A stretch of DNA of 64,000 nt, from contig AP025053.1 in the NCBI GenBank assembly GCA_036186865.1, positions 8,610,498 to 8,674,497 of the forward strand. The letters run 5' to 3'. How positions within the stretch are numbered: the stretch's first letter is position 1; each line of letters opens with the position of its first letter. Below the pieces are notes generated by a model. It was not told the DNA's origin and ran no database searches. It saw nothing but the letters and a program-made list of their open reading frames with translations. Origin of the DNA: Eustoma russellianum (Eukaryota > Streptophyta > Magnoliopsida > Gentianales > Gentianaceae). Positions 10,885 through 22,453 of this stretch are shown one piece after another. The position numbers were made by a program, and so were the translations under genes.

Positions 10885-12407
10885 TTGAATGGCAGGAGGC
10901 TATGAGACAGGAGATAATAGCGCTTGAGGCCAACAAAACATGGAGCATTGTTCAATTGCCAAAGAACAAGCAACCAATAGGATGTAAGTGGGTATACAAA
11001 ATCAACTCAAGCCAGACGGTTCTGTGGACAGGTATAAAGCACGCTTGGTGGCAAAAGGCTTTACGCAGCAAGAGGGAGTTGACTATCATGATACTTTTTC
11101 ACCCGTGGCAAAGTTAACTACTGTGAGAATGTTGCTAGCTATAGCAGCAGCCAGGGGTTGGACACTGCACCAGCTGGACGTGAACAATGCATTTTTGCAC
11201 GGTGAGTTGGAAGAGGATATATGACATTACCACCAGGTTTTGAGACGTACAAGAAGGGATTGGTATGTAAGCTTCATAAATCACTTTATGGTTTGAAGCA
11301 AGCAAGTAGGCAGTGGAATGCAAGATTAACTAAGGCATTGTTGGAAAAGGGGTTCCAGAGGTCATATAATGACTATAGTTTATTTACCTACAGAAAGGAA
11401 TGACGGAACTTTATCTGTTAGTTTACGTTGATGACATAATACTCACAAGCAATGATCAAGATGCTATTAAGATGGTGAAGGGGTACTTGCATAATCAGTT
11501 TAGTATTAAGGACATGGGACCTCTGAGTTACTTTCTTGGAATAGAGGTAAGTAAATTAAGGATGGCTTGATGGTGTCACAACGGAAGTATACTTTGGATT
11601 TGTTGAAAGCATATGGTGTTACAGCCTGCAAGCCGGCTGTTACACCTATGGATCCCAGTATCAAGTTATCAAAGGGGGATTCTGAATTATTAGCAGATAA
11701 CACGTTTTACAGGAGAATGATTGGCAAGCTTATATATTTGACGATTACTCGACCAGATATTAGTTATGCTACTCAGCAATTGAGCCAATATTTGGACTGT
11801 GCTACTACGCAACATCTTAAAGCTGCTTACAGAGTATTGAAGTATTTGAAAGCTACACCGGATCAGGGGCTGTTGTATCCATTTGAAAATGATTTGTCTT
11901 GCGTATATATACGGATTCAGATTGGGCTGGATGTCGTGATACAAGAAGGTCAGTTTCTGGCTTCTGTGTATTTTTGGGGTCTTCACTCATATCGTGGAAA
12001 TCTAAAAAACAGGTGACTGTGTCTCGAAGTTCAGCGGAAGCCGAATATAGAGCGATGGCTTTGGCTTCTTGTGAAATGCAATGGTTGGTGATTTATGTAA
12101 AGACTTGAGGATTGAAGTCAAGATGCCTATACCAATGTACTGTGACAATACCAGTGCGATTCACATATCAGAAAATCCCGTGTTTCATGAACGTACGAAG
12201 CATATTGAGATAGATTGCCATTTTATACGGGAAAAGGTTCAATCTGGGCTGCTGTTGATGTGTTCAGTACCTACGGTTTCTCAGCTAGCGGACATCTTTA
12301 CAAAGGCGTTGGATGCAAGGAGGTTTCATATGTTGCTTGAGCAACTTAACATATCTAGAGGTCAACAGCTGTCCAGATTGCGAGGGGGTGTTAAAGAAAA
12401 TGGATAA
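10885..12407 (+). pseudogene. Reverse transcriptase and RNase H region of copia element 1
   Basis: Homology is continuous but split over at least five frames. Landmarks in order: EWQEAMRQEI, GCKWVY (about 10982), [18 protein letters not shown] (about 11170-11223), [12 protein letters not shown], the catalytic YVDD (11424-11435), YTDSDWAGC (about 11907) opening RNase [14 protein letters not shown], and a C-terminal block ending near 12407. Breaks sit at short repeats or homopolymers, for example the missing AT after GAGGATAT at 11221. Together these copy the RNA into DNA and degrade the template. Confidence 0.88.
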
Positions 12408-12806
12408 CTAACTTCATGTGATCACATGTTGCAGAAGGGGGACCATATCCAGAATGAGATCAATATGGCAGCAGTGTGCAAGTGATGAAAGCAAGGGAGT
12501 CACGTTAAGTTCCATTCATAAAGGATAGAATTGTACATTCTGTAAATTAACCACAGTTAGAATAGATTGGTTATTTGTACTATAGTTAAAAGTTAGTTAG
12601 ATGAGATTTCTTGTAGAAGAGGCCAGAATGGTTGTATATATTAGGTGACACTTCTTTTTGGATGAATACAGAGAAAACACTTTTCTCCCATTTTAGCTTG
12701 AGCTCTGTTCTCTGCAATTTCTGTTTTGGTTCATTGAAGCAGTGGCTTCATTTTTCCTGCTTCGTTTCTGTTGTTGATCTAATATAGATCATAGTTTTTT
12801 GATTTG
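12389..12806 (+). repeat. 3' LTR of copia element 1 (terminal bases missing)
   Basis: It begins TGTTAAAG right after the polypurine tract and matches the left LTR to GTTTTTTGATTTG. It then stops five bases short (no TTTCA) and joins directly to the 34-bp repeat. Confidence 0.9.
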
Positions 12807-12840
12807 GTATGCAATTTCCAAATATATCCCAAGTTCTTAT
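12807..12840. repeat. 34-bp direct repeat flanking copia element 1, right copy
   Basis: Exact copy of 7477-7510. Confidence 0.9.
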
Positions 12841-13528
12841 AACAAAAGAAAAAAAAATAACTAGAAAGAGAAAAATACTCTATGGAATAATAGTTACACA
12901 AAATGGCACTATAATCAACTCAAAAGGCACTGTTATAGAGTCAGACTGCCATTGTTAGTAGTAGGAGAAAATTATGCATCCAAGGGGCCAGCAATCGCTC
13001 TCATACATCTACCCAACACATCACATATAGCTTCTTCTTTTTCTTTTTCTGGATATACTGGCAAATCCTATATCCGTTTAGAAGGTGATAGGGAAATTAT
13101 ATCAGACGATCTTTAGAAGTCTTTTAAGTTTTATCATAGATTTTTTTAGAAATCTTTTATTATAGTCTGGAAACAAATCGAGTGATTTGCTCCTTAAACT
13201 ACACATATAACTTTTCCTATTGTCAAGGCTTATGTCATGACAAAGTCGTAAAATATTAGTGTCACATACCGATCATATAAATATTCATCTGAACAATACA
13301 ACTTCACAAAAACAATGTTTAATATCATGAGTTTCAAACAATACATTCCCCCCTCCCCATTAATACCTTAGAGAGTATGAAGATTTGTTTTCATTCGTTT
13401 ATAAAGATGATCAAAAAGGCGGGATTGACTGTGTTATTATACTGGGACACCTGATGAATTCTGTTTCCCGAACCCCACCACCGAAAAGAAAAAGGAAGCA
13501 AATATCCCCCCCCCAACAAAGAAAAGAA
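12841..13528. other. AT-rich intergenic stretch
   Basis: No gene or bounded repeat seen. Confidence 0.5.
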
Positions 13529-13694
13529 AAAAGGAAGAAAAAGGTCTCCAAGACATAGTCTAATTGGTTCCAGGTTGGAGTTCTCGAAAGGGAGGTCATG
13601 AGTTCAATTCTTGCCAAAAGCAATAGAACCCCTTTCCAGCAAGTGCATAGTGTGGGAGCTTCCTTGGCCTGTAGGCTTGACTGCAGTGCTGGGG

Positions 13695-14116
13695 TGTGAC
13701 ACCTAGAAATTTTGGAACTAGCCATTACGCATTAATTAAAAATTAACATAGTCATGAGTGTAACGACCGTTTGGAATTAAATTGATTGTAGCGTATCGGT
13801 TGTGTTAAGTAATTTCATAACTCTATATTTGGAATATTGTTATATAAATATAAAGTAGAAATAAAGGATATGTAAATAAAAAGAAAAATAATACAAAACA
13901 AAGAAAATAAAAGAAAGTAGGTGCCGTAGGAGGAGAAACAAAAAGAAAAATATAATATAAAAAAAGAAATGGAGGACGCGTAGTGAGGGTGGAAGGATAA
14001 GAAAGAAAAAAATAATAATTAATTAATTAAAAGAAAAAGATGATTATGGGGGTGTAACTACCTCCCCCAATTTCGCATGTCGTGGTTTAAATGCCAAAGG
14101 GGAGGTTACGGCCGGA

Positions 14117-14172
<56 letters not shown>

Positions 14173-16139
14173 TAATAATAATAAGGGAGGTCGATGGCAG
14201 CAGAAAGAAAAGAGAGGAAAGGAGAAAGAGAGAAGGAGAGAAGAGGTGGGAAGAAAGAGAAGCGAACAGGATTTAGTCTAATCGTGTAAATTGTCTGCAA
14301 TCAGGTAGGTTCCCTTTTCTCCCTCCAATTGGTACAAATTCAAGCATAGTTTGGTGATTATTGTTTGGTGTTTTAATTGTTGAAATCTATACCATGTTGC
14401 TGAATCTGTGCAAGATTATGAATTTAAAGTCTACTGTATGCGTATATTGGTGTTCTTGGATACTGTTGATGTGCATAAACGTTATGCGTGACTTTGATTG
14501 ATTTTAGGGGGAAAATTTGATAATCAAAATAGCACAGTTTAGGGTTTTAAGTTGTTGATTTGGCCTTAGAATAGGTTCTCATAGACTGGAAATAGGCGAA
14601 AATGTAGATCAGAGTCGAAAAAGGCCGCCGGAAGCGGCCGGAGCGCCTCATGCGCCGCCGGGAGGAGCCGCGCGCAGACCAGACCAGCCCTTAATGGGTC
14701 GCGGTCTGCTGCTGCAGGACCAGCCCGTTAAGCTATTGTATGAAAAAAAAAGGAAGGCAGGCTAGCAGACCGGGCCAGCTGCTGCCGGCACAAATGACTG
14801 AAACATAAAAAAAAGGCGCTGGACATCCGGCCATCGCGGGCCGGGCCGACCTTTAGCGGACTGGGGGCTGGCGAAACAGGCTGGCCCCTTTACAATTATA
14901 ATTACCTAAATAATTTATGAATTTCTGAAAATTGTATAATGGTTATTTAATTAATTTAAAATAGTAATAATTATAGGAAAAATATAAATAAATATAATAA
15001 AATTATAAATAAATTCCAGAAAATATAAAAGGTAAAAAGGAAATTATTTTTAGTAATTGTGATAATTTATTTAATTTGGATAATTAGGTAATAAATAAAT
15101 AAATTAAGATAAAATGAGGAAAAATATAGAAAATACAATAAATATATACAAGCTATGAAAAAATAAGTTTAACATAAAACAACATTTGATCATACTCGGA
15201 TAATAAATGAACCTAGATTTGAGTGCCGGAAGATGGGCTAGGGGCCTCAGGCGATCATTAAGTGAACCTAGAATTGAGTGCCGGAGGATGGTGAGGATAG
15301 ACCAGGGGCCTCAGACGATTGTGTTTTGCATTCATGGCACGTGCATTGCATTATGGCGGGTCGTGACGTACGGGTCATGGGCGCTCAGGATGGTGTACGG
15401 TGGCGGGGCCACGACACTGAGGATGGTGTACGGTGGCGCGGCCACGCACACTCAATATGGTGACTGTGGGTGTGTACGACCACAGCCACTCAGTAGGACC
15501 GGGTTCATGCATTGTACGGTGGAGAGATCGGCATTTTTGTGTGACATGACTTTGTTGCGTGTGACATGCATAGTAGGACATGCATCATGATGTTGCGCAT
15601 TTTTATCTCGAGTGAATTACCTTTCCGTATCCTTTCATTTGCTTATGTGATATCATGCTAGTGCTATTTGCTATGTGTATATCATTTTTCTATGCTCGTC
15701 TTGTACTAGTTGGAGGCAGGTGCCTACTGGGTGATTTTTCCATCACTCACCCTACTCCCCCTCCCCACAGGTGAGCATGAGGAGACTTACGACTACGTCT
15801 TGTTGAGGACGGGGCTGATAGAGTGGAGTGGATAGACTGATGGTCGCGCCTAGGATATAAGAAGACCCTGCGACCGTTTGTCTTTATTTTATTGGGATCT
15901 CATCGGACATCACATTGTTTAGATTTTCAGACTTACGTTATTGTCAGGATTTGGTTCGTTATTGTATTAAGGAATTTTCTTTATCAAGAAAACTTTATAT
16001 TATTGTATTTCGTTTCCGCGCGAAAAATTTCTACGTCTTTCGGACATGTTGGAAATTGATTCGACGCTTTGTATTCTCCTTAGTGAAATACGGCGTGCGT
16101 ACTGTTCCTGATGCTAGGTTTCGAGAGCGGGGCGCTACA
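13695..16139. mobile_element. Solo LTR, probably Ty3/gypsy
   Basis: A 2445-bp unit begins TGTGACACC and ends GGGGCGCTACA. It is flanked by a perfect 5-bp duplication, TGGGG (13690-13694 and 16140-16144). It has no coding capacity, primer-binding site or internal domain, so it is best read as a solo LTR left by recombination between the two LTRs of a larger element. The TGTRRCACC start and GGCGYTACA end resemble Tekay/Del-type chromovirus LTRs, from memory. Orientation is uncertain. Confidence 0.75.
14119..14183. repeat. (TAA)n microsatellite
   Basis: About 20 TAA/ATA units with one interruption, inside the solo LTR. It produces spurious poly-Asn and poly-Ile frames. Confidence 0.95.
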
Positions 16140-16295
16140 TGGGGGCTCCTTATGCAGACTACTGTGTATATGACCAAGCTCCTGCTAGCGGGCCGTGGAT
16201 ACCTGATTTACATCCCTATACTACATTTGGGATTGAGTGTGGCAGGAACCCTTACTGGTTGGGGTTAAACTTTTTGTTCTAAATAAAAGGAAGAA

Positions 16296-16797
16296 GAAAG
16301 AAAGGGAAGGAAACATTTGCAGCCTCAAATATTGAAATTTTGCATAGAGCTTAACAAGAGTAGCTATATCAAAATTTTATCTGTCGACTAATGGTATATC
16401 CTAGAGGAGAACAACCTCTAGTCGAAAGGGAAGAATCAGTACCACAATATATATCATCACCATAATTTATACTAAGAGTAGATCTGATATTTTACATTAA
16501 TATTACATTATAGATGCAAAAACTAACAAAATGACTACAGATATCCATCTCTGGTCAAGCATAGATACAAAAACACCAGCTGACCAAAACATGGAGAGAG
16601 CTTAAAAGATAAAGACTCTAATGGACAGCCTCCAAACAAACCTCTGCACATGTCCTAAAATTCCATAGCAGAAGCGATATGTTAGGAAGGCTATATGACC
16701 TAAAAGGTACACACAAAAAACTAAGAACCAACAAAACTAGAAACTGAGATAACAAAGAGCCATACACTACAACAATTACTATCTCTTGGTTAAGATA
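16296..16797. other. 3' flank and probable 3' UTR of the ERF gene
   Basis: No other gene is visible. The last ERF frame stays open to 16618, beyond the end of family homology near 16798. Confidence 0.5.
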
Positions 16798-17946
16798 TAA
16801 AGCTGCCCAATCAATCTCAACTGATGGAAACTTCTGCAGCATGAGACTCTCCGATTCGTCGAATTCAGGCTGGGCAAAATCCAAGAAACTGATACCAGAT
16901 TCAGGTGAAGACATCTCCTGGGATGACATTGACCTCCCCTCAAACGTCGAATGTGATGATGATGATGACGCCTCCATCTTCACATCCTCCTGTGATGGAC
17001 AAATAAACTCACGATTCGACAAATGATCGGATAAAGTTTCAATCTTCGTAACAACCTTTTCCATAGAATTCAGTGGAGCTGATGCAGAGGATGAATCAAG
17101 AACTTTTGATTCTTTTTAGAGTTGGCCAAATTTTGGCAAATGGCCTCAAGCTTAGCATCAACAGAGAAATGTAAAGGCTTAAAGTTACTGATTTTTGGCT
17201 TAATTGATATTTTAGATCAGGGAAATTAAGCCTGGCAAAATCTCCTCTCAATTTATAAGCAGCTTTATCATAAGCCAAAGCTGCTTCTTCAGCAGTATCA
17301 AAAGTTCCAAGCCAAAGCCTTGTTCTGTTCTTAGGTAGTCTGATCTCAGCCACCCATTTCCCCCAATGTCTCTGTCGAACTCCCCTGTAAAGCTTCACCT
17401 GCTTTCGAGGGTTTCCAATTTGCTTCATTGGGATTGGTTTAGGACCAAGAAAGCTCAAATCTTGATTCTGGAACTGGTTAATTTTGCCATTACTGATGTG
17501 AGCTGGTAGGGGTGAGGCTGAAATTGACGCTAATTCTTGAGGTTGGATCTGAATTTGCTCTTGGATTTGGAGGATCTGATATGGGGTAAGACCATTAAGC
17601 CCAACTGAACCAAATTGACTAAAACTTGGCAACCCTGGGAAAACAATGGGGATGATAATGATGATGATGATGATGGGGAATTTGAGGTTAAGAAAGTGGG
17701 CTGGCAAGAAAAGAAGAATCAAGAGGATAGAAAGATGAAAGTGTTGGAGGAGGATAGAGAGATGATGGAGAGTAAGATCTTGAAGCAGAGAAGTTAGTCG
17801 ATGATGATGAAGAATAAGAAAAAGATGAAGGGGTAGGCAACAAAGCACCTTCATGAAAGGTTCAAGTGCTCTGACGAGCTCTTCACTCAAAGGATCTGAG
17901 GAGAAGACTCCATGCTACAATTGAAAATATCTGTAGCTGTTGCCAT
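16798..17946 (-). CDS. AP2/ERF transcription factor, RAP2-4/RAP2-13 (DREB A-6) type, frame broken
   Basis: The start is ATG at 17946 (MATATDIFN). Family blocks follow: [13 protein letters not shown] (about 17890-17850), a Ser-rich stretch, [18 protein letters not shown] (about 17610-17560), [13 protein letters not shown], and one AP2 domain at about 17398-17210 ([17 protein letters not shown] ... WLGTF). Then come an acidic and Ser-rich tail and the terminal EIDWAAL near 16798. The AP2 domain binds GCC-box/DRE promoter elements in the nucleus; relatives respond to light, drought, cold and ethylene. The blocks lie in different frames. I see about six one-base breaks (near 17905, 17848, 17690, 17640, 17180 and 17105), and the expected stop after EIDWAAL is missing. 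Domain order and conservation are complete, so consensus error is as likely as a pseudogene. No intron is needed within the CDS. Confidence 0.85.
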
Positions 17947-17962
17947 AACTCCAAGATTTGAA

Positions 17963-17983
17963 GGGGGGGGGGGGGGGGGGGGG
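17963..17983. repeat. 21-base G homopolymer just upstream of the ERF start codon
   Basis: G21 on the plus strand becomes C21 in the ERF transcript, ending 16 bases before the ATG. Length may be unreliable. Confidence 0.8.
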
Positions 17984-18552
17984 AACTTGTACAAGAAAGA
18001 TTATGCAAAAAAAAAAAGGAAGAAAAAGAAGAGGCAAACCTCTTGTGCTTAACAAATAAATCTAAACAAGAAGAAACAAAATCAAGAACCCTTGTTACAT
18101 ATATCAAACAAGAAAAAAAGATCAAGAATCGAAACCAACTTGAGAGATGGAAAAACAAACCCTCAAAGCTGTTCTGATCAGATTAAAAACAAAGATAAAT
18201 TCAGAAATTAAGTGAAAAAGAAACAAAAATAAAATAAAATTGGATCACTGTTCTGAATCACCTGGCTTTCAAAAACCGCCCCGCAAAAGAGTCTGCTTCT
18301 TGGTTGATATTTTGTTGAACTTTTGGGTTGAAATTAAGCCGAAAATCAAAGGAAAAAAAACAAACCCTTTTTCAGAAATTATAAATATTTCTCTTTTTGA
18401 AAGACAGACGATGACAGAAAGGGATCACAGAAGCGGGATAACAGAGAGAATGGGGAAACGAAAGAAGAAAAATTAACTATGAAACTCTCACTATTTCTGG
18501 GGACCTCACTTTGGGATTTTCTCTCTTGCAAATGGAAGAGACGAGCTATGGC

Positions 18553-18560
18553 TATTTAAA
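18553..18560 (-). promoter_or_regulatory. Probable TATA box of the ERF gene
   Basis: TTTAAATAGC on the minus strand, about 610 bases upstream of the start codon. This implies a long 5' leader, which is plausible for this family. An intron in the leader cannot be excluded. Confidence 0.4.
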
Positions 18561-19639
18561 GGCCATAAGCAATCCTGCCTTGCTCTAAATTCTTCATTTT
18601 CCTATTACTAAATTACTTTCATTTTGTTTGTTTTTTCTCACATTTTCATTTAAAGGGTGTTCCCATGTACTAGCTCTATGTATTTGTTGTATTTTCACAA
18701 GGTTTGAAAATTATTCGGATTGTTTAGCAATTTGATATACACAGCTTTACTTACACTTTGTGTTAGATGCTGTTTTTTCGACTCAAACTTCTGACCTCAA
18801 AATCACAAAATAACAACCTTATCATTTGGTTCAATGTTCGTCCTTTTCTCACATTTCATATGTATATGTATTATATTCTCTCAAATACGGACGCAATACA
18901 ATTCGATTCAATAGTCTATTAATGCATATAATATAAATCATCAATATATTTCTTTAATATTTGTAATATATTTTTAATTAATGTTAATTTTATGTCATTA
19001 TTGTGTGTGAATGTTTTTCGCTTGTGTAATAAAATATATAAAAAGCAAAGAAGTGCATTTTTTCCAGAGAATATGGTTTTTATGTCATTAATTTTTTGTC
19101 TTAGTGATAATTTGAATTTAATTTAAGGGCTTGAAGCCAGTTTTCACTTTTTTTTTCTTCTTACAAGCATTATATAAGCCGAGTTTTTCATAACTTAGTT
19201 TAGGTTATCCTCTTACAAGATTTGCTTTTACGAAATTGTTTAATATGGTTTAGGCCAATGTTCTTAGCCATTTATGCTAAAGATGTATCGGATCATTGTT
19301 AGCAGCCAAAAATGTTCCATTTTGCTTAACAATATCATTCAACTTCATCGAAAAGAGATTTTCACTGCAGTGAGCTATACAACCAAAAAAAACTATAATT
19401 TTTCCAAAATATTTATCAGTATCAAAATAAATATTAAAATCTTAATCAAAGGTTGAGTCAAGTTTATCAAATTGTATTCGGCCTACCTTGTTTTATGTTG
19501 ACACTGGATCGATCACTAATAGCCCTGGTTACTATGGTTTTGTTTGTTCTTCCTTCCAAAGTAGATTACTTATACATCTTTGATCTTGAGGGTAGTGAAC
19601 AGTTCTTTGCCTATGCCCATTTGCTTGTAACCTCCACTG
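18561..19639. other. AT-rich intergenic stretch
   Basis: Upstream region of the ERF gene. At 18760-18840 a minus-strand fragment (GAGGTCAGAAGTTTGAGTC) resembles a SINE head. Otherwise nothing recognised. Confidence 0.45.
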
Positions 19640-19950
19640 TATTAGATTATAGCTCCGTTGGTAGTCAGGTTGAAATATTACTCTAGAAAGACACAAATTC
19701 GAACCAGGACACGATTAATCTGGATGCAATACAATTGTTTGACCCAATAATGTCGAAACCATTGTATCCGACTCAATTGAGGTAGAAGGTTGCTGGTCCG
19801 ATTTGCAGTAGCCACCTTGTAGTGGGTCTCTGACAAAGCCTTACCAACCCAGGAGGCTGCTAAGCTTCTAATTTGCATTCTCCGCAAAACTCCTTAGGGC
19901 TGAGACGGTGGAACCCACGAAGGCAGAGGTATTGGCCTCCACTATCTCGA
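19640..19950 (+). repeat. tRNA-derived SINE, family A
   Basis: Box A TAGCTCCGTTGGTAG (about 19650) and box B AAATTCGAACC (about 19695) precede the family body. It includes GTGGGTCTCTGACAAAGCC, then a segment reading AATTTGCATTCTCCGCAAAA and a CTTAGGGCTGAGACGG tail. Confidence 0.65.
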
Positions 19951-20759
19951 TCGGTATGATGTATATTTGTCTTTCATTATAAATGTATATAGTATGAAAG
20001 TTCTCTGGTTTCACCTTATAATCAATTTAATAATATCATACCATATGTACGAATTTAGAAATGGTAAAACACACATGATATATCGACACTTATTGAGTTG
20101 AAGCACGTTAGAATATGTCATACCGCAAATATTCTCTTTTGAGACTTTTACGGCTTTTTGGTTTGAGAAGAGCTCCTTTGTTTTCTTTTTTTTTTTTTTT
20201 TTGGGGGGGGGGGGGGGGGAGGGAAAGAGCTCCTTGTTGACTTCATTGAATTTCATGTATTATATTGGTTTTGGTTTATATGTATCGTTTTTTTACGGTG
20301 ATCATTGAGTATTAGCAATAAAGGAACTCACTTGAAAATATTTATTTTACATGTTTTGCGATACGATTAAATAGGTCACACAATTGGATGTAGTATTTTT
20401 TCTTAAAGGTTACTTATAGTACGATATTCGAATTTTGGGTAGTATCTTAATCCACTTTTATAACTTGCTGATCTTTAGGTCCTTAAGAGTATTTCAAGAT
20501 TTTCACTTCATTAAGCAAATTTGCTAGAATCTTATTGCTGATAATGTCATCTTTGCATTTGTGGCACTTATTTTGTTGATAGAATCATACGTTGTGCTAA
20601 TTACGTGTATTTTCAGGTACTAGTGAATGGCAAGCCAAGTCAATCCTTCGACTTCACCACCCAACTGAAAGAGAAGAGTTGGAACAACCGGGATAGTTTC
20701 TGTCAAACATGTGTAATACGTTCTAGCCGATATTTATAATATTTGTATCTTCTGAAGCA
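19951..20759. other. AT-rich intergenic stretch with a T/G homopolymer block
   Basis: A long T run followed by about 16 Gs sits at 20185-20219. A short open stretch after CAG at 20617 (VLVNGKPSQSFDF) is exon-like but unassigned. Confidence 0.4.
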
Positions 20760-21055
20760 ATTTTCACATTTCTAATAGAGTTAAAAAACACACTTTTCTT
20801 TGATTTTATAATATGATGAAATAAATCAAAATGACTCACTAAATTGAAAGCGCTTCTTATATTGTGAATTAGTAGTTGATCGACACATCTTGACACAATT
20901 TTTATTATAGGTCATCAGAAAACAACATCTGTGTTTTCTAACAAATGGATATAGTTGCATACACCCGACTCACCATAGGATAGAGCCTCTAAGACAATAA
21001 AGTAATACTATAGACGAGAACCTCTAAAATAATAAGGTAATGTTGTTGTATCTCT
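20760..21055 (-). repeat. TS/Au-like SINE, family C
   Basis: On the plus strand it reads from CACTAAATTGAAAGCGCTTCT through a box B-like GATCGACAC and GGTCATCAGAAAACAAC to AAGGTAATGTTGTTGT. The GTTGTTGT end is the usual 3' tail of TS-type SINEs. If that is the 3' end, the element is transcribed on the plus strand here; strand is therefore tentative. Related copies lie at 34670, 52900, 56975 and 62258. Confidence 0.55.
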
Positions 21056-21059
21056 GAAG

Positions 21060-22448
21060 CAAAATCTTTAGTAACTATCTATCAGTACATTGTAGGCGAC
21101 ATTTAGAAATTAGGATGCGTTGGGTGTATGACAACCACTACATGCTTACCAAAGATTTTGCTTCATATGTACTTTTTGTATTTTGTATTTTGTCCGTTTT
21201 AAAAATATTGTCATAATTTACATAATTAAGCAATGGTGAAAATCAAACTATGACAATATATTAAAACGAGATGTGTATTAGTTAAAAAAATTTTACTTAT
21301 TGAAGGATAGTGTTGGACTATTTAGAAGTTTGCAGATAATTATTATGCCCAAAAGTTTAAATAGAGTAGTAGATCGACGGTTTGGTAATAGTCGTAAGCG
21401 GGACAATAATGCACGCGTTGTTTGGCAGCTGCGTATGGCGTGGGAAAGAAGTGAAGCAATCTATCTTGCAGGGGCCCACAGCTCTCGATGAGGATCGCAA
21501 AAATGAGGACGTGGATGTTGACCGCTGACACGTCATTCCTTACGTGGACGTCACTCTCAAGAAGCCAATGGTAATTAATGTTGGGAAAAGATTGAATCTC
21601 AACCTAAAGGGCTCCACTGCTCCAGCCTCAATGAGCTGCGTGAAAGATGTAAATCAGAAGTCCAGCCGTTTTCTAGATTCGGTGAAATCTTACACAGTTA
21701 TGATAATTAATTATTCAAGTCTTGTGTTGCATATTCTTTAGGTAATTATTTATTCAAAAGATTTTTGAAAACGTTACTGGTGAGAAACCTCGAATGATAC
21801 CCTTTTTCCAGAGAATTGGATCATTTTATTCATTTACTTTGACAAATGTTGTTGTACATGTGAAATTAGCTCTAACCTTCTTTAAATATCAATCACTACA
21901 ACTATATTTTTTTGTCACACAAATGACAAATCTAATATTTCGTACTCTATCAAATATCAGTTGAGTCGCTCGATACACACTTATGGATGCAAACTCCTCT
22001 TGTATAAGGTCTTATTCTTTGATGTTCATATAGAGAGACAGCTTCATGGAAAATATACGGCCAGTGTTGATCTCGGATCTCCTCACCTCTCCTTGTTTCC
22101 AAATAGAATCTATCCATCTTACCACCCCTCCCTCAGCGTTTGAAAAATTGCCGTTCGTTATGTGCAGGAAGGAGTCGCTGCCATATATGCTTAGCACACG
22201 GGCAGTCGCGTAATGCGTGTAAATTAATCTGTTTTTCTTTCGTTTTTTTCAAGTGGCTTCTTGCTCTTCAATTAGCAATGTAATGTATGTTTTGGAAGAT
22301 GGTGTGATCAATGCACTCGCACAATTTAGGCATGCTACATCATGTGAAAATATAATTATCACGTCTAACAGAAAGTTTAAGGTTTGAATCTTCTACACGT
22401 ATGATTGTTATCAATATACAAACATATATATATGTATGTATGTATGTA
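21060..22448. other. Intergenic stretch
   Basis: AT-rich. It contains a partial family A SINE on the minus strand (about 21590-21700: AAGATGTAAATCAGAAGTCCAG) and a TATG microsatellite (about 22420-22450) at the copia 2 insertion point. No gene recognised. Confidence 0.45.
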
Positions 22449-22453
22449 GGTAT

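Larger units (their letters stand above)
7510..12806 (+). mobile_element. Ty1/copia LTR retrotransposon 1
   Basis: LTRs at 7510-7930 and 12389-12806 begin TGTTAAAG. The left one ends TTTCA and is followed by the primer-binding site TGGTATCAGAGC. A CGAGGGGG polypurine tract precedes the right LTR. Between them, in copia order, lie gag with a zinc knuckle, aspartic protease, integrase, reverse transcriptase and RNase H. The right LTR lacks the last five bases of the left one. LTRs are nearly identical, so insertion is recent, yet the frame is broken many times. The copia lineage was not assigned. Confidence 0.93.
13529..16295 (+). repeat. SINE (family B) split by a solo LTR
   Basis: Left part 13540-13694, right part 16140-16284. 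Box A-like TAGTCTAATTGG at about 13557 and box B GTTCAATTC at about 13610 mark a polymerase III promoter. The right part (CTGATTTACATCCCTA ... AACCCTTACTGGTTGGG) matches the 3' body of the three SINEs at 33.3-34.1 kb. The flanks share AAAAGGAAGAA (13529-13539 and 16285-16295), a probable SINE target duplication. The solo LTR at 13695-16139 was inserted later. Confidence 0.7.

Noticed and set aside
14091..14300. Open frames rich in Asn (plus) and Ile (minus)
   Set aside because: They are translations of the (TAA)n microsatellite inside the solo LTR.
15207..16268. Frames of 60-127 codons within the solo LTR
   Set aside because: Different frames overlap, with no domain, inside a unit bounded by LTR ends and a target duplication.
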